Assembly: GCA_902363825.1 (NCBI GenBank)
Contig: CABJBK010000005.1
Span: 130,722 to 194,721 of the forward strand
Direction of reading: 5' to 3'
DNA length: 64,000 nt
From: Lachnospiraceae bacterium
Lineage (GTDB): Bacteria > Bacillota > Clostridia > Lachnospirales > Lachnospiraceae
Positions 38,219 through 47,648 of the stretch are shown in pieces. Position 1 is the first letter of the stretch. Every line of letters begins with the position of its first letter. Position numbers and translations under genes: made by a program. The notes under the pieces were generated by a model, which was not told the origin of the DNA, did no database searches, and saw only the letters and a list, made by a program, of their open reading frames with translations.

Positions 38219-39444
38219 TACAGGGCAGAAAAAATGTATATACGGTAGGACAGGTAAATACCTATATTAAAAATATGTTTGCACAGGATTTTTTATTGCA
38301 CCGGGTATGCGTAAAGGGTGAGGTATCAAACTGTAAATATCATACATCCGGTCATATCTATTTTACCTTAAAAGACGCGGCCGGTACGATTAGTGGCGTT
38401 ATGTTTGCGGGAAACCGCCGTGGTCTTGCTTTTCGAATGAAAGAGGGAGACCGGGTGGTTGTCACCGGATCGATTGAAGTATACGAACGGGATGGAAAAT
38501 ATCAGCTTTACGCGAAAGAGATCACACTCGATGGAGAGGGGGATCTCTATCTGCGTTATGAGGCATTAAAACATGAACTGGAAGAAATGGGAATGTTTGC
38601 GCAGGAATATAAAAAGCCGATCCCGCGTTATGTGAAACGGGTCGGGATCGTGACGGCACCGACCGGCGCGGCAATCCAGGATATCCGAAAGATCGCTTCG
38701 AGAAGAAATCCCTATGTGCAGCTGATCCTGTATCCGGCATTGGTGCAGGGCGATGGAGCAGCGGAGAGCATTGTAAATGGGATCCATGCACTGGATCTGC
38801 TGGGTGTGGACGTGATGATCGTCGGACGCGGCGGTGGATCGATCGAAGATCTGTGGGCATTTAACGAGGAGATCGTGGCACGGGCAATTTTTGAGTGTGA
38901 AACACCGGTCATATCCGCAGTCGGACATGAGACAGATACAACGATCGCGGATTATGTGGCGGATCTGCGGGCACCGACACCATCGGCGGCGGCAGAGCTT
39001 GCGGTGTATGATGTAGCGCGGCTGATGCAGGATATCGCGTCCTGTGAGAACCGTCTGAACCGTCTGATGAAAAATCAGGCAGTGCTCACAAAAAACCGTC
39101 TGCTTTCCTATGCGGCAAGGCTCAAGGTATTAAGTCCGGAGTATCAGTTAAACAGCAAAAAGCAGTATGCGGCAGAGCTGGAAGACCGTTTGGGCAGAAC
39201 AATGCGGGATGTCTTAAATCAAAAGCGTCATCGGATGGAACTGCTTGCCCGGGATATGGACGGACTGTCCCCGTTAAAAAAACTGAGCCAGGGATTTTCT
39301 TTTGTCTCGGATATGGAGGGAAAGAACCTCTCAGGTGTTGACCAGGTTGAGACGGGGGATCACATAAAGATCCAGATGACAAACGGATGTCTGGAAGCAA
39401 CCGTGGATAAAAAGGAAGAATTTCGGAGGAATATTCATGAGTGA
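38215..39444 (+). CDS. xseA: Exodeoxyribonuclease VII large subunit
   Basis: 409 residues: N-terminal OB fold (VCVKGEVSNCKYHTSGHIYFTLKD), catalytic domain with RVGIVTAPTGAAIQDI and VGRGGGSIEDLWAFN, and a coiled C-terminal part. Degrades single-stranded DNA with XseB. Overlaps nusB by 4 and xseB by 8 bases. Confidence 0.97.
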   Translation: MIQGRKNVYTVGQVNTYIKNMFAQDFLLHRVCVKGEVSNCKYHTSGHIYFTLKDAAGTISGVMFAGNRRGLAFRMKEGDRVVVTGSIEVYERDGKYQLYAKEITLDGEGDLYLRYEALKHELEEMGMFAQEYKKPIPRYVKRVGIVTAPTGAAIQDIRKIASRRNPYVQLILYPALVQGDGAAESIVNGIHALDLLGVDVMIVGRGGGSIEDLWAFNEEIVARAIFECETPVISAVGHETDTTIADYVADLRAPTPSAAAELAVYDVARLMQDIASCENRLNRLMKNQAVLTKNRLLSYAARLKVLSPEYQLNSKKQYAAELEDRLGRTMRDVLNQKRHRMELLARDMDGLSPLKKLSQGFSFVSDMEGKNLSGVDQVETGDHIKIQMTNGCLEATVDKKEEFRRNIHE

Positions 39445-39649
39445 AGAAAAAAAGCCAAGCCTGGAAGAAACGTTTGCGGAGATCGAGACGATCATCGAGA
39501 AGCTGGAATCCGGAGAACTGGATCTGGATGAATCGTTTGCGTTTTATGAAACAGGAATGAAAAAATTGAAACACTGCAACGAGGAGATCGACCGGGTAGA
39601 AAAGAAGATGCTTTGCCTGAATGAACAGGGTGAACTGGAAGAATTTTAG
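39437..39649 (+). CDS. xseB: Exodeoxyribonuclease VII small subunit
   Basis: 70 residues with the family core FAEIETIIEKLESGELDLDESFAFYETGMK. GGAGG lies inside the xseA end. Partner of XseA. Confidence 0.96.
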   Translation: MSEEKKPSLEETFAEIETIIEKLESGELDLDESFAFYETGMKKLKHCNEEIDRVEKKMLCLNEQGELEEF

Positions 39650-39658
39650 GAGTGTGCC

Positions 39659-40552
39659 ATGGATAAAAAGAAAGAAGAAATCAGTCTTCATACCAAAGAA
39701 GTGGAACAGATGATAGAAAAATACCTTCCGAAAGAAGAAGGATTTCAGAAAAAAGTGATCGAGGCGATGAATTACAGTTTTCTCGCGGGAGGAAAGCGGT
39801 TGCGTCCGATGCTGATGCTTGAAACCTATCGGCTGTTTGGAGGAAAAGGAAAGGTCATTGAGCCGTTTATGGCAGCCATTGAAATGATCCATACTTACTC
39901 ACTGGTGCATGATGATCTGCCGGCAATGGATAACGATGCGATGCGGCGTGGAAAGCCAACCACACACAAGGCGTTCGGAGAGGCGATGGCGATCCTCGCC
40001 GGTGACGGACTTTTGAACTTCGCCTACGAGACCGCAGCTTTGGCATTCCAGATGGAACCGCAGAACGTGCGGGTTGGAGAAGCGTTTGCGGTACTTGCGA
40101 AAAAAGCAGGGATCTATGGAATGGTGGGCGGACAGACTGTGGATGTCCAGACAGACAAAGGTGAGGAGATCACAAGAGAAAAACTCGATTTTATCTACCG
40201 CTTAAAGACCAGCGCACTGATCGAGGCGTCCATGTTAGTCGGCGCGATCCTTGCTGGCGCGTCCAAGGAAGAACAGGATATCATCGCGCAGGTGGCGGGA
40301 GAGATCGGGCTGGCATTTCAGATCCAGGATGATGTTCTGGATGTGACCAGCACGATGGAAGTTTTAGGCAAGCCGATCGGCAGTGATGAAAAGAACAACA
40401 AGGCGACCTATGTCACCTATGAAGGGCTGGATAAAGCAAAACAGGATGTGGAGCGGATTTCGGTCACGGCAGTAGAACGTCTGTCATCCCTGCCGGAAAA
40501 AAATAAATTTTTGGAGCAACTTTTGCTCTCTTTGATCCAAAGAGAAAAATAG
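39659..40552 (+). CDS. ispA: Polyprenyl (farnesyl/geranyl) diphosphate synthase
   Basis: Makes farnesyl diphosphate from IPP and DMAPP. 297 residues with the first Asp-rich motif DDLPAMDND and the second DDVLD (FQIQDDVLDV), plus GGKRLRPML. Together with dxs just downstream it supplies the isoprenoids that become undecaprenyl phosphate. Confidence 0.95.
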   Translation: MDKKKEEISLHTKEVEQMIEKYLPKEEGFQKKVIEAMNYSFLAGGKRLRPMLMLETYRLFGGKGKVIEPFMAAIEMIHTYSLVHDDLPAMDNDAMRRGKPTTHKAFGEAMAILAGDGLLNFAYETAALAFQMEPQNVRVGEAFAVLAKKAGIYGMVGGQTVDVQTDKGEEITREKLDFIYRLKTSALIEASMLVGAILAGASKEEQDIIAQVAGEIGLAFQIQDDVLDVTSTMEVLGKPIGSDEKNNKATYVTYEGLDKAKQDVERISVTAVERLSSLPEKNKFLEQLLLSLIQREK

Positions 40553-40563
40553 AGGTAAGGCTT

Positions 40564-42429
40564 ATGGTCTTGGAAAAAATAAATCAGGTAAATGACATAA
40601 AAAAACTGGAGCCGCAGGAGCTTCCGATCCTGGCAGATGAGATAAGAAATTTTCTGATCCGCAAGATCTCGGTTACCGGAGGACACCTGGCGTCGAATCT
40701 CGGCGTTGTGGAACTTACAATGGCAATGCATCTGGCGTTTGATCTGCCGAAGGACAAGATCATCTGGGATGTCGGTCATCAGTCGTATACGCACAAGCTT
40801 TTAACCGGGAGAAAAGAAGGATTTGACGGGCTGCGCAAATATGGCGGGATGAGTGGTTTCCCAAAGCGCGCGGAGAGTGCCTGTGACTGTTTTGACACCG
40901 GTCACAGTTCGACTTCGATCTCGGCGGGACTTGGTTACGCAATGGCGCGGGAAATAAGCGGCGAGGATTATAAAGTGATATCGGTGATCGGAGACGGAGC
41001 GCTGACCGGCGGGATGGCGTACGAGGCACTGAATAATGCGTCTAAGCTCAAGTCAAATTTTATCATTGTGCTCAACGACAACAATATGTCCATTTCGGAG
41101 AATGTCGGAGGGATGTCAAAATATCTGAGCAGCATCCGGACGGCGAGTGCCTATCAGGATTTGAAAAACGGTGTCATTGATTCCTTGAGCAGGATACCGG
41201 TTTACGGAGAAAAGATCATACGGAATATCCATAAGACCAAGAGCAGCATCAAGCAGCTCGTGATACCGGGGATGTACTTTGAAAATATGGGGATCGTCTA
41301 TCTCGGACCGGTGGACGGTCACGATATTTCCGCAATGATACGGACATTTCATGAAGCGTCCAAAATAGAAGGCGCGGTTCTGGTGCATGTGATCACCAAG
41401 AAGGGAAAGGGCTATGTTCCGGCGGAGCGCCATCCGGCGAGATTTCACGGGACAGAACCGTTTGATATTGAGACCGGACTTCCGTTAAAGCCACGGGTAA
41501 AAGCCAATTATCAGGATATATTTTCCACGGTCATGCGAAAACTGGGTGACCGTGATCCCAAAGTGGTTGCGATCACGGCGGCGATGGCAGATGGTACCGG
41601 ACTCAAGCGTTTCCGCAATATGTTTCCAGAGCGTTTTTTTGATGTCGGGATTGCGGAAGAACATGCGGTGACCTTTGCGGCAGGACTTGCGGCGGCGGGA
41701 TTAAAGCCGATCGTTGCGGTCTATTCTTCGTTTTTACAGCGCGCATATGACCAGATCTTACATGATGTCTGTATCCAGAATCTTCCGGTCGTATTTGCGA
41801 TCGACCGCGCGGGGCTGGTCGGAAGTGACGGGGAGACACACCAGGGGATCTTTGATATTTCCTATCTGTCCGGAATGCCGAATATGACGCTCGCGGCACC
41901 GAAAAATAAGTGGGAATTGTCCGATATGATCAAATTTGCCGTAAAATTTGAGACTCCGATCGCGATCCGTTATCCGCGTGGAGAAGCCTATGATGGATTG
42001 AAGGAATTCCGTGCGCCGATCGTATTTGGAAAAAGTGAGATCATTTATGACGAGTGCGACATTGCCCTGATCGCCTATGGAAGTATGGTAAAGACAGCGG
42101 TTGAGGTGCGGGAGCGCTTAAAGGCGTTGGATTACCACTGCAGTCTGATCAACGCGAGATTTGCAAAACCTCTGGATGAGAAAATGCTGCGTCAGGCGGC
42201 AAAGGAACATAAGCTGATCGTGACTTTGGAAGAAAATGTGTTGAGCGGAGGATTTGGCGAGCATGTGACGGAATATCTGTCTGCCTGTCATGCAGGAGTG
42301 CCGGTTTTAAATATCGCGATATCGGATGAGTATGTCGAGCACGGCAATGTGGACATCTTAAGACAGGAAGTCGGAATAGACGCGGATTCGATTTATAAAA
42401 AGATCATTGCGGAATTTATTGGATTATAA
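40564..42429 (+). CDS. dxs: 1-deoxy-D-xylulose-5-phosphate synthase
   Basis: Thiamine diphosphate enzyme, first step of the MEP pathway. 621 residues: GGHLASNLGVVELT and DVGHQSYTHKLLTGR at the start, the GDGALTGGMAYEALNNA ThDP/Mg block, and DIGIAEEHAV-type block DVGIAEEHAVTFAAG. Starts 11 bases after ispA. Confidence 0.97.
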   Translation: MVLEKINQVNDIKKLEPQELPILADEIRNFLIRKISVTGGHLASNLGVVELTMAMHLAFDLPKDKIIWDVGHQSYTHKLLTGRKEGFDGLRKYGGMSGFPKRAESACDCFDTGHSSTSISAGLGYAMAREISGEDYKVISVIGDGALTGGMAYEALNNASKLKSNFIIVLNDNNMSISENVGGMSKYLSSIRTASAYQDLKNGVIDSLSRIPVYGEKIIRNIHKTKSSIKQLVIPGMYFENMGIVYLGPVDGHDISAMIRTFHEASKIEGAVLVHVITKKGKGYVPAERHPARFHGTEPFDIETGLPLKPRVKANYQDIFSTVMRKLGDRDPKVVAITAAMADGTGLKRFRNMFPERFFDVGIAEEHAVTFAAGLAAAGLKPIVAVYSSFLQRAYDQILHDVCIQNLPVVFAIDRAGLVGSDGETHQGIFDISYLSGMPNMTLAAPKNKWELSDMIKFAVKFETPIAIRYPRGEAYDGLKEFRAPIVFGKSEIIYDECDIALIAYGSMVKTAVEVRERLKALDYHCSLINARFAKPLDEKMLRQAAKEHKLIVTLEENVLSGGFGEHVTEYLSACHAGVPVLNIAISDEYVEHGNVDILRQEVGIDADSIYKKIIAEFIGL

Positions 42430-42461
42430 TAAAATTTAGCAAAATTTAATATGTAAAAATA

Positions 42462-42490
42462 TTCATTTTGTATTAAAATATATTTATAAA
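42462..42490 (+). promoter_or_regulatory. Possible internal promoter before tlyA
   Basis: TTCATT (42462-42467), 17 bases, TATAAA (42485-42490) in a 79-base AT-rich gap, the widest gap inside the nusB-recN run. Confidence 0.4.
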
Positions 42491-42508
42491 AAGAGAAAAG
42501 TGGGATTT

Positions 42509-43309
42509 ATGAAAGAGAGACTGGATGTATTATTGGTAAACAGAGGACTGGCCACCTCAAGGGAAAAGGCAAAAGCCATGATCATGGAGGGCAACGTATT
42601 TGTTGACGGTCAGCGAGAGGATAAGGCAGGGACGAATTTCGACACAGAGGCAAAGATCGAGATCCACGGCTCTACCTTGAAATATGTGAGCCGCGGCGGA
42701 CTGAAGCTGGAAAAGGCAATGAACAATTTCGGTGTTACGCTGGATGGAAAAATCTGCATGGATATCGGTGCATCCACCGGTGGATTTACGGACTGCATGC
42801 TGCAGAACGGTGCGGTGAAAGTTTATGCGGTCGATGTCGGATACGGGCAGTTCGCGTGGAAATTGAGACAGGATCCGCGCGTGGTCTGTATGGAGAAGAC
42901 AAACATACGTTATGTGACACCGGAAGATATTGCGGATCCGTTGGACTTTGCGTCAGTCGACGTCTCTTTTATCTCGCTGACCAAGGTACTTGGACCGGCA
43001 CAGGCACTGCTAAAAGAGGACGGACAGATGGTCTGCCTGATCAAGCCGCAGTTTGAGGCTGGCCGGGAAAAGGTCGGCAAAAAAGGCGTGGTGCGTGATA
43101 AAAAAGTACATAAAGAAGTCATCGAGAAGGTGATCGATTTCGCGTGCGGTCTCGGATTTCATGTGTGGAATCTGGAATATTCTCCGATCAAAGGACCGGA
43201 AGGAAATATTGAGTATCTGGTACATCTTGAAAATGGCACAGACGGGGCAAAGGAGGAGTCCGTGGATATTGATGCCGTAGTGGAAGCGGCACATGCGGAA
43301 CTTGCATAG
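42509..43309 (+). CDS. tlyA: TlyA-family rRNA 2'-O-methyltransferase
   Basis: 266 residues: S4 domain (RLDVLLVNRGLATSREKAK) then an FtsJ-like SAM domain with MDIGASTGGFTDCML. Methylates rRNA cytidines in characterised members. The ATG at 42509 is chosen over an in-frame GTG at 42500 because the family N-terminus begins at K-E-R-x-D and GTGGGA fits as a ribosome site. Corresponds to yqxC at the same place in Bacillus. Confidence 0.92.
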   Translation: MKERLDVLLVNRGLATSREKAKAMIMEGNVFVDGQREDKAGTNFDTEAKIEIHGSTLKYVSRGGLKLEKAMNNFGVTLDGKICMDIGASTGGFTDCMLQNGAVKVYAVDVGYGQFAWKLRQDPRVVCMEKTNIRYVTPEDIADPLDFASVDVSFISLTKVLGPAQALLKEDGQMVCLIKPQFEAGREKVGKKGVVRDKKVHKEVIEKVIDFACGLGFHVWNLEYSPIKGPEGNIEYLVHLENGTDGAKEESVDIDAVVEAAHAELA

Positions 43310-43311
43310 TT

Positions 43312-44172
43312 ATGAAAAATTTTTATGTCATCACCAATGCGGTAAAGGATGAGAAGTTAATACTGACCGAGAAGATCCGTGCGTATATCGAAAAAAAAGG
43401 CGGAAACTGCGGGTATCAGGTGAGTGTCGCACCGGGGCGCGGAAACTGTCCGCTTTCGCTGAAGCAGATACCGGAGGACACGGAATGTATCCTGGTGATC
43501 GGCGGGGATGGAACCCTGATCCGTGCGGCGAGAGACACGGTTGCTTTAAAACTGCCGTTAGTCGGAGTCAATCACGGAAATCTCGGGTATCTCTGTGAAC
43601 TTGAGGAAGACAATGTATATGACGCGATCGACCGGATGTTTGTCAATGATTATGTATTGGAACACCGTATGATGTTAAGCGGATATGTTGTCAAAGGCGG
43701 CACCAAATCCGGGGAGACGGTGGCGCTAAATGATATTGTCATCCATCGGAGCGGGGCACTCCAGATCGTCAATCTGGTGGTTTATGTCAATGGGGAATAT
43801 CTGTCGGAGTTTATGGCGGATGGGATCATTGCGGCTACCGCAACCGGTTCCACTGCATATAATATGTCAGCGGGCGGCCCGATCGTGGATCCGCAGGCGA
43901 ATCTGATTCTGATCACACCGATCAATTCCCACACGTTAAATTCCAAGAGTATTGTGTTAAGCGCCGATGATGAGATCGAGATCGAGATCGGACAAAGACG
44001 GAGTGAGAAGGATGAAAAAGTAGAAGTGAGTTTTGACGGGGATGACGCGGTGCATCTGGAAGTGGGAGACCGCATCGTGATCCACAGAGCAAAAACCAAT
44101 ACGCAGATTTTGAAACTGAGCAGGATAAGTTTTCTTGAGACACTCAGAAAGAAAATGCATACCTATGCCTAA
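43312..44172 (+). CDS. nadK: NAD kinase
   Basis: Phosphorylates NAD to NADP. 286 residues with VIGGDGTLIRAAR, GVNHGNLGYLCE and ATATGSTAYNMSAGGPIV, the three classic blocks. It starts two bases after tlyA, and its last base is followed directly by the argR leader. Confidence 0.96.
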   Translation: MKNFYVITNAVKDEKLILTEKIRAYIEKKGGNCGYQVSVAPGRGNCPLSLKQIPEDTECILVIGGDGTLIRAARDTVALKLPLVGVNHGNLGYLCELEEDNVYDAIDRMFVNDYVLEHRMMLSGYVVKGGTKSGETVALNDIVIHRSGALQIVNLVVYVNGEYLSEFMADGIIAATATGSTAYNMSAGGPIVDPQANLILITPINSHTLNSKSIVLSADDEIEIEIGQRRSEKDEKVEVSFDGDDAVHLEVGDRIVIHRAKTNTQILKLSRISFLETLRKKMHTYA

Positions 44173-44183
44173 TGGAGGGATAT

Positions 44184-44636
44184 ATGAAAACAAGCAGACA
44201 CGCAAAAATATTAGAATTGATTCAGAAAAACGATATTGAAACACAGGAAGAACTTTCCGCACAGCTGGAAAAAGAAGGCTATCATGTGACACAGGCGACC
44301 GTATCGAGAGATATCCGCGAACTGAAGCTGACCAAGGTGGCATTAAACAGTGGCAGGCAGAAATATGTGGCACTCAATGAGACATCGGAGGATCTGACCG
44401 GAAAATATACCAGAGTGTTCCGGGAGGGCTTTGTCTCCATGGATATGGCGCAGAACATACTGATCGTTAAGACGGTATCCGGTATGGCAATGGCGGTGGC
44501 GGCAGCGCTGGATCATATGGACTGTCATGAGATCGTTGGAAGTATTGCCGGGGATGATACGATCATGTGCGCGGTACGGACGGTAGATGATACTGTTTCT
44601 TTGATGGGGAGACTCCGCAAACTGCTTGAGGAGTAA
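44184..44636 (+). CDS. argR: Arginine repressor ArgR
   Basis: 150 residues: N-terminal winged helix (RHAKILELIQKNDIETQEEL ... TQATVSRDIRELKLTK) and a C-terminal hexamer/arginine domain (GSIAGDDTIMCAVRT). Ribosome site GGAGGG selects the ATG at 44184 over the in-frame ATG at 44172. Same place as ahrC in Bacillus. Confidence 0.95.
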   Translation: MKTSRHAKILELIQKNDIETQEELSAQLEKEGYHVTQATVSRDIRELKLTKVALNSGRQKYVALNETSEDLTGKYTRVFREGFVSMDMAQNILIVKTVSGMAMAVAAALDHMDCHEIVGSIAGDDTIMCAVRTVDDTVSLMGRLRKLLEE

Positions 44637-44651
44637 GAAAAAGGAGAGTAT

Positions 44652-46328
44652 ATGTTACGCAGCTTACATGTAAAAAATCTTGCGCTGATCGATGAGGCAG
44701 AAGTTGAATTCGGCGAAGGGTTAAACATTCTTTCCGGTGAGACGGGTGCCGGAAAATCCATTATTATCGGTTCAATCAACCTTGCACTTGGTGGAAAGGT
44801 GCAAAAAGAGATGCTGCGCGAAAATGCGGACGCGGCACTGGTGGAACTGATCTTTGAAGTGAAAGAGGAAAACATAAAAGCGGCGCTTGCGGCGATGGAC
44901 GTTTCCGTGGAGGATGACATGCTCATCATGAGCAGAAAGATCACCGGAGGGCGCAGTATCGCGAGGATCAACGGGGAGACGGTTCCGGCGTCAAAGGTGA
45001 AAGAGGCGGCGGCACTGCTTATTGATATTCACGGACAGCATGAGCATCAGTCGCTCCTGTCTAAGAAAAAACATCTTGAGATCCTGGATGATTACGCGAA
45101 GACCGAACTTCAGCTGCCGAAGGAAACGTTAAAAAAAGATTACCGGACATACCGGGCAATCGAGGAGGAACTGGAGCAGAATTCCATGGATGAGGAGCAG
45201 AGACTGCGGGAACTCTCATTTCTGGAGTATGAGTGGCAGGAGATCGATGAGGCGGATCTGACGGCAGGTGAAGATGAGACCTTAGAGAGTGAATATAAGA
45301 AATTCGCCAATGGCAAAAAGATCGTAGAGGCATTAAGTCATGCGTATGAATATACCAAGGGCGGTGCGGATGGCGCATCGGATCTGATCTCCCGCTCGTT
45401 AAGAGAATTGTCTGCGGTTTCGGATTTTGACCGGACCGTACAGGGATTTTCGGAAGAACTGCTTGAGATCGATAACCTGCTCAGTGATTTTAACCGGGAG
45501 ATCTCGGATTATCTGCAGGAGACGGATTTTGATGAGGAGCATTTCTTTGAGACAGAAAAACGTCTGGATCTCATCAATCACTTAAAGTCCAAATATGGCG
45601 ATTCGGTAGAACAGATCCTGGAAGGACAGAAAAAGCGGGAAGAGAAGATCGAACAGTTAAAGGATCATGATGCTTATGTTGCAAAGCTGCGGGCAGAGCA
45701 GAAAAAGGCGCAGGAAGTATTTCAGGCAGACTGCGCGAAGGTATCAAAGATACGAAAGAAATATGCGAAGAAGCTGACCGAAGAAGTACAAAAAGCACTG
45801 ATCGATCTGAATTTCCTAGATGTCCGTTTTACCATGGAATTCAAAGAAGCGGAGAATCCAAATGCAAACGGCATGGATGATGCGGAGTTTTTGATCTCCA
45901 CCAATCCGGGAGAGCCGTTAAAACCGCTCTCAAAAGTTGCTTCCGGTGGGGAACTTTCGAGGATCATGCTCGCAATGAAAGCGGTACTTGCCAAAAACGA
46001 TTCCATCGGTACGCTGATCTTTGATGAGATCGATGCCGGAATCAGCGGACGGACCGCGCAGATGGTATCGGAAAAAATGAATGTGATCGGAAAAAGCCAC
46101 CAGGTTATCTGCATTACGCATCTGCCGCAGATCGCGGCGATGGCGGATGTGCATTTCCTGATCGAAAAATCCGTAGTCGGAGAAAACACCGTTTCAAGGA
46201 TCCGCCCGCTGGGAAAAGAGGAGAGCGTTGTGGAATTGGCGCGGATGATCGGCGGCGTGGCAATTACAGACACGGTACTGAAAAGCGCGCGGGAAATGAA
46301 AGAGCTGGCATTGCATGAAAAAAAGTAA
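44652..46328 (+). CDS. recN: DNA repair protein RecN
   Basis: SMC-like ATPase that gathers DNA ends. 558 residues: Walker A SGETGAGKS near residues 31-39, long central coiled coil, C-terminal ASGGELSRIMLA signature and DEIDAGISG Walker B. GGAG before the ATG. Confidence 0.97.
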   Translation: MLRSLHVKNLALIDEAEVEFGEGLNILSGETGAGKSIIIGSINLALGGKVQKEMLRENADAALVELIFEVKEENIKAALAAMDVSVEDDMLIMSRKITGGRSIARINGETVPASKVKEAAALLIDIHGQHEHQSLLSKKKHLEILDDYAKTELQLPKETLKKDYRTYRAIEEELEQNSMDEEQRLRELSFLEYEWQEIDEADLTAGEDETLESEYKKFANGKKIVEALSHAYEYTKGGADGASDLISRSLRELSAVSDFDRTVQGFSEELLEIDNLLSDFNREISDYLQETDFDEEHFFETEKRLDLINHLKSKYGDSVEQILEGQKKREEKIEQLKDHDAYVAKLRAEQKKAQEVFQADCAKVSKIRKKYAKKLTEEVQKALIDLNFLDVRFTMEFKEAENPNANGMDDAEFLISTNPGEPLKPLSKVASGGELSRIMLAMKAVLAKNDSIGTLIFDEIDAGISGRTAQMVSEKMNVIGKSHQVICITHLPQIAAMADVHFLIEKSVVGENTVSRIRPLGKEESVVELARMIGGVAITDTVLKSAREMKELALHEKK

Positions 46329-46341
46329 AATCCACATACTA
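46313..46341 (+). promoter_or_regulatory. Possible sigma-G/F-type promoter of spoIVB
   Basis: TGCATG (46313-46318), 16 bases, CATACTA (46335-46341). The -10 matches the sigma-G consensus; spacing is one short of usual. spoIVB is a sigma-F/sigma-G gene in Bacillus. Start would fall near 46348, within the recN terminator 5' arm. Confidence 0.35.
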
Positions 46342-46342
46342 A

Positions 46343-46376
46343 AAGAAGATATGAAGATTCATATCTTCTTTTTTTT
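46343..46376 (+). terminator. recN terminator
   Basis: AAGAAGATATGA (46343-46354) pairs with TCATATCTTCTT (46359-46370), followed by a T-run to 46376. Confidence 0.92.
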
Positions 46377-46407
46377 GAGAAAATACAGCTGGATAGGATG
46401 TGGATTT

Positions 46408-47628
46408 ATGCTTGCGAGAATACAAAAGGGAATACAAAAAATTGCGGAGGCAGGACTTTTCGCGCTGATTTTTTTTGCATGGTATTCACTGGAAAATGAA
46501 ATTCCGGGTGAGATCAACGTGATCGCCGGAGAGGAAGGGCAGTTTAATTTCGATGTTCCGGTCACGTTTACCGTGGAGGATGAGGTACAGGATGTTTTTG
46601 ACAATATGGCACCGGTGACAGAAGGGAATCCTTCGGAATATACCATGACCTGTAAACTTTTTGGTGTCATACCGGTAAAACAGGTAGACGTACATGTTGT
46701 GGAGGAAGAACAGGTAATTCCCGGCGGACTGCCGATCGGAATATATGTAAAGACAGATGGCATTCTTGTGATCGGAACCGGGAGCATATCCGGGGCGGAT
46801 GGCATAAGCCATGAACCTGCTGCGGCGCTGTTAAAAAGCGGGGACTATATCTGTTCCGTCAATGGAGAAGCGGTTTCCGATAAAAAGGAGCTTACCAGAC
46901 GGATCAATGACTGCGGGGCGGAAAAACTGGATCTTGGGATACGAAGAAAGGACGAGCAGATCGATGTCTTTGTGACACCGGTACTTTCGGAGGATGGTGC
47001 CTATAAGCTTGGGATCTGGGTGCGTGATGATCTTGCGGGCATCGGGACCATGACATATCTGACAGATGAGCTTTTCTATGGAGCGCTGGGACATGGGGTA
47101 AATGACGCGGATACCAGCTCTCTGCTGACGATGCGCGCAGGTTCTTTATATCAGACAGACATTGTGGACATTGTAAAAGGAGAGCACGGAACGCCGGGAG
47201 AACTGACCGGTGTCATCAATTACCGGAAGGAGTATTACCTTGGAAATATCGATAACAATTCGGAGGTAGGCATTCACGGAAAGTTAGATCAGATTCCGGT
47301 GCAGCTTGCGGATGTACCCGCGGTTCTGGTCGGACACAAACAGGAAATCGGGGTCGGAAGGGCGGATATCATCTGTGAACTGAATGGAAAGCGGAAAAAT
47401 TATGAGATCGAGATCACCGAGGTAAATTACAGTGAAACCAAAGAAAAGCGGGAGATTGTTTTTGAGGTGACCGATCCGGAGCTTTTAGCGACCACCGGAG
47501 GAATCGTACAGGGGATGAGCGGGGCACCGATTTTGCAGAACGGGAAAGTGATCGGTGCGGTGACGCATGTATATATCAATAATCCAACAAAAGGATATGG
47601 TATTTTTATCGAGGAGATGTTAAAATAG
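46408..47628 (+). CDS. spoIVB: SpoIVB peptidase
   Basis: Forespore-secreted serine protease that activates pro-sigma-K processing. 406 residues: N-terminal membrane helix, PDZ domain (LLKSGDYICSVNGEAVSD), and the S55 peptidase domain with the GALGHGVND His block and QGMSGAPI Ser block. The frame is open to 46315, but that region is the recN terminator. The ATG at 46408 lies after it and gives a normal membrane anchor. Confidence 0.94.
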   Translation: MLARIQKGIQKIAEAGLFALIFFAWYSLENEIPGEINVIAGEEGQFNFDVPVTFTVEDEVQDVFDNMAPVTEGNPSEYTMTCKLFGVIPVKQVDVHVVEEEQVIPGGLPIGIYVKTDGILVIGTGSISGADGISHEPAAALLKSGDYICSVNGEAVSDKKELTRRINDCGAEKLDLGIRRKDEQIDVFVTPVLSEDGAYKLGIWVRDDLAGIGTMTYLTDELFYGALGHGVNDADTSSLLTMRAGSLYQTDIVDIVKGEHGTPGELTGVINYRKEYYLGNIDNNSEVGIHGKLDQIPVQLADVPAVLVGHKQEIGVGRADIICELNGKRKNYEIEITEVNYSETKEKREIVFEVTDPELLATTGGIVQGMSGAPILQNGKVIGAVTHVYINNPTKGYGIFIEEMLK

Positions 47629-47648
47629 AAAAATATGGGGGAACAGCC

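Noticed and set aside
39122..39892. 256-residue minus-strand ORF
   Set aside because: Shadow across xseA, xseB and ispA, all of which are certain genes on the other strand.
46315..46407. Longer start for spoIVB
   Set aside because: This stretch is the recN terminator hairpin and T-run; no ribosome site.
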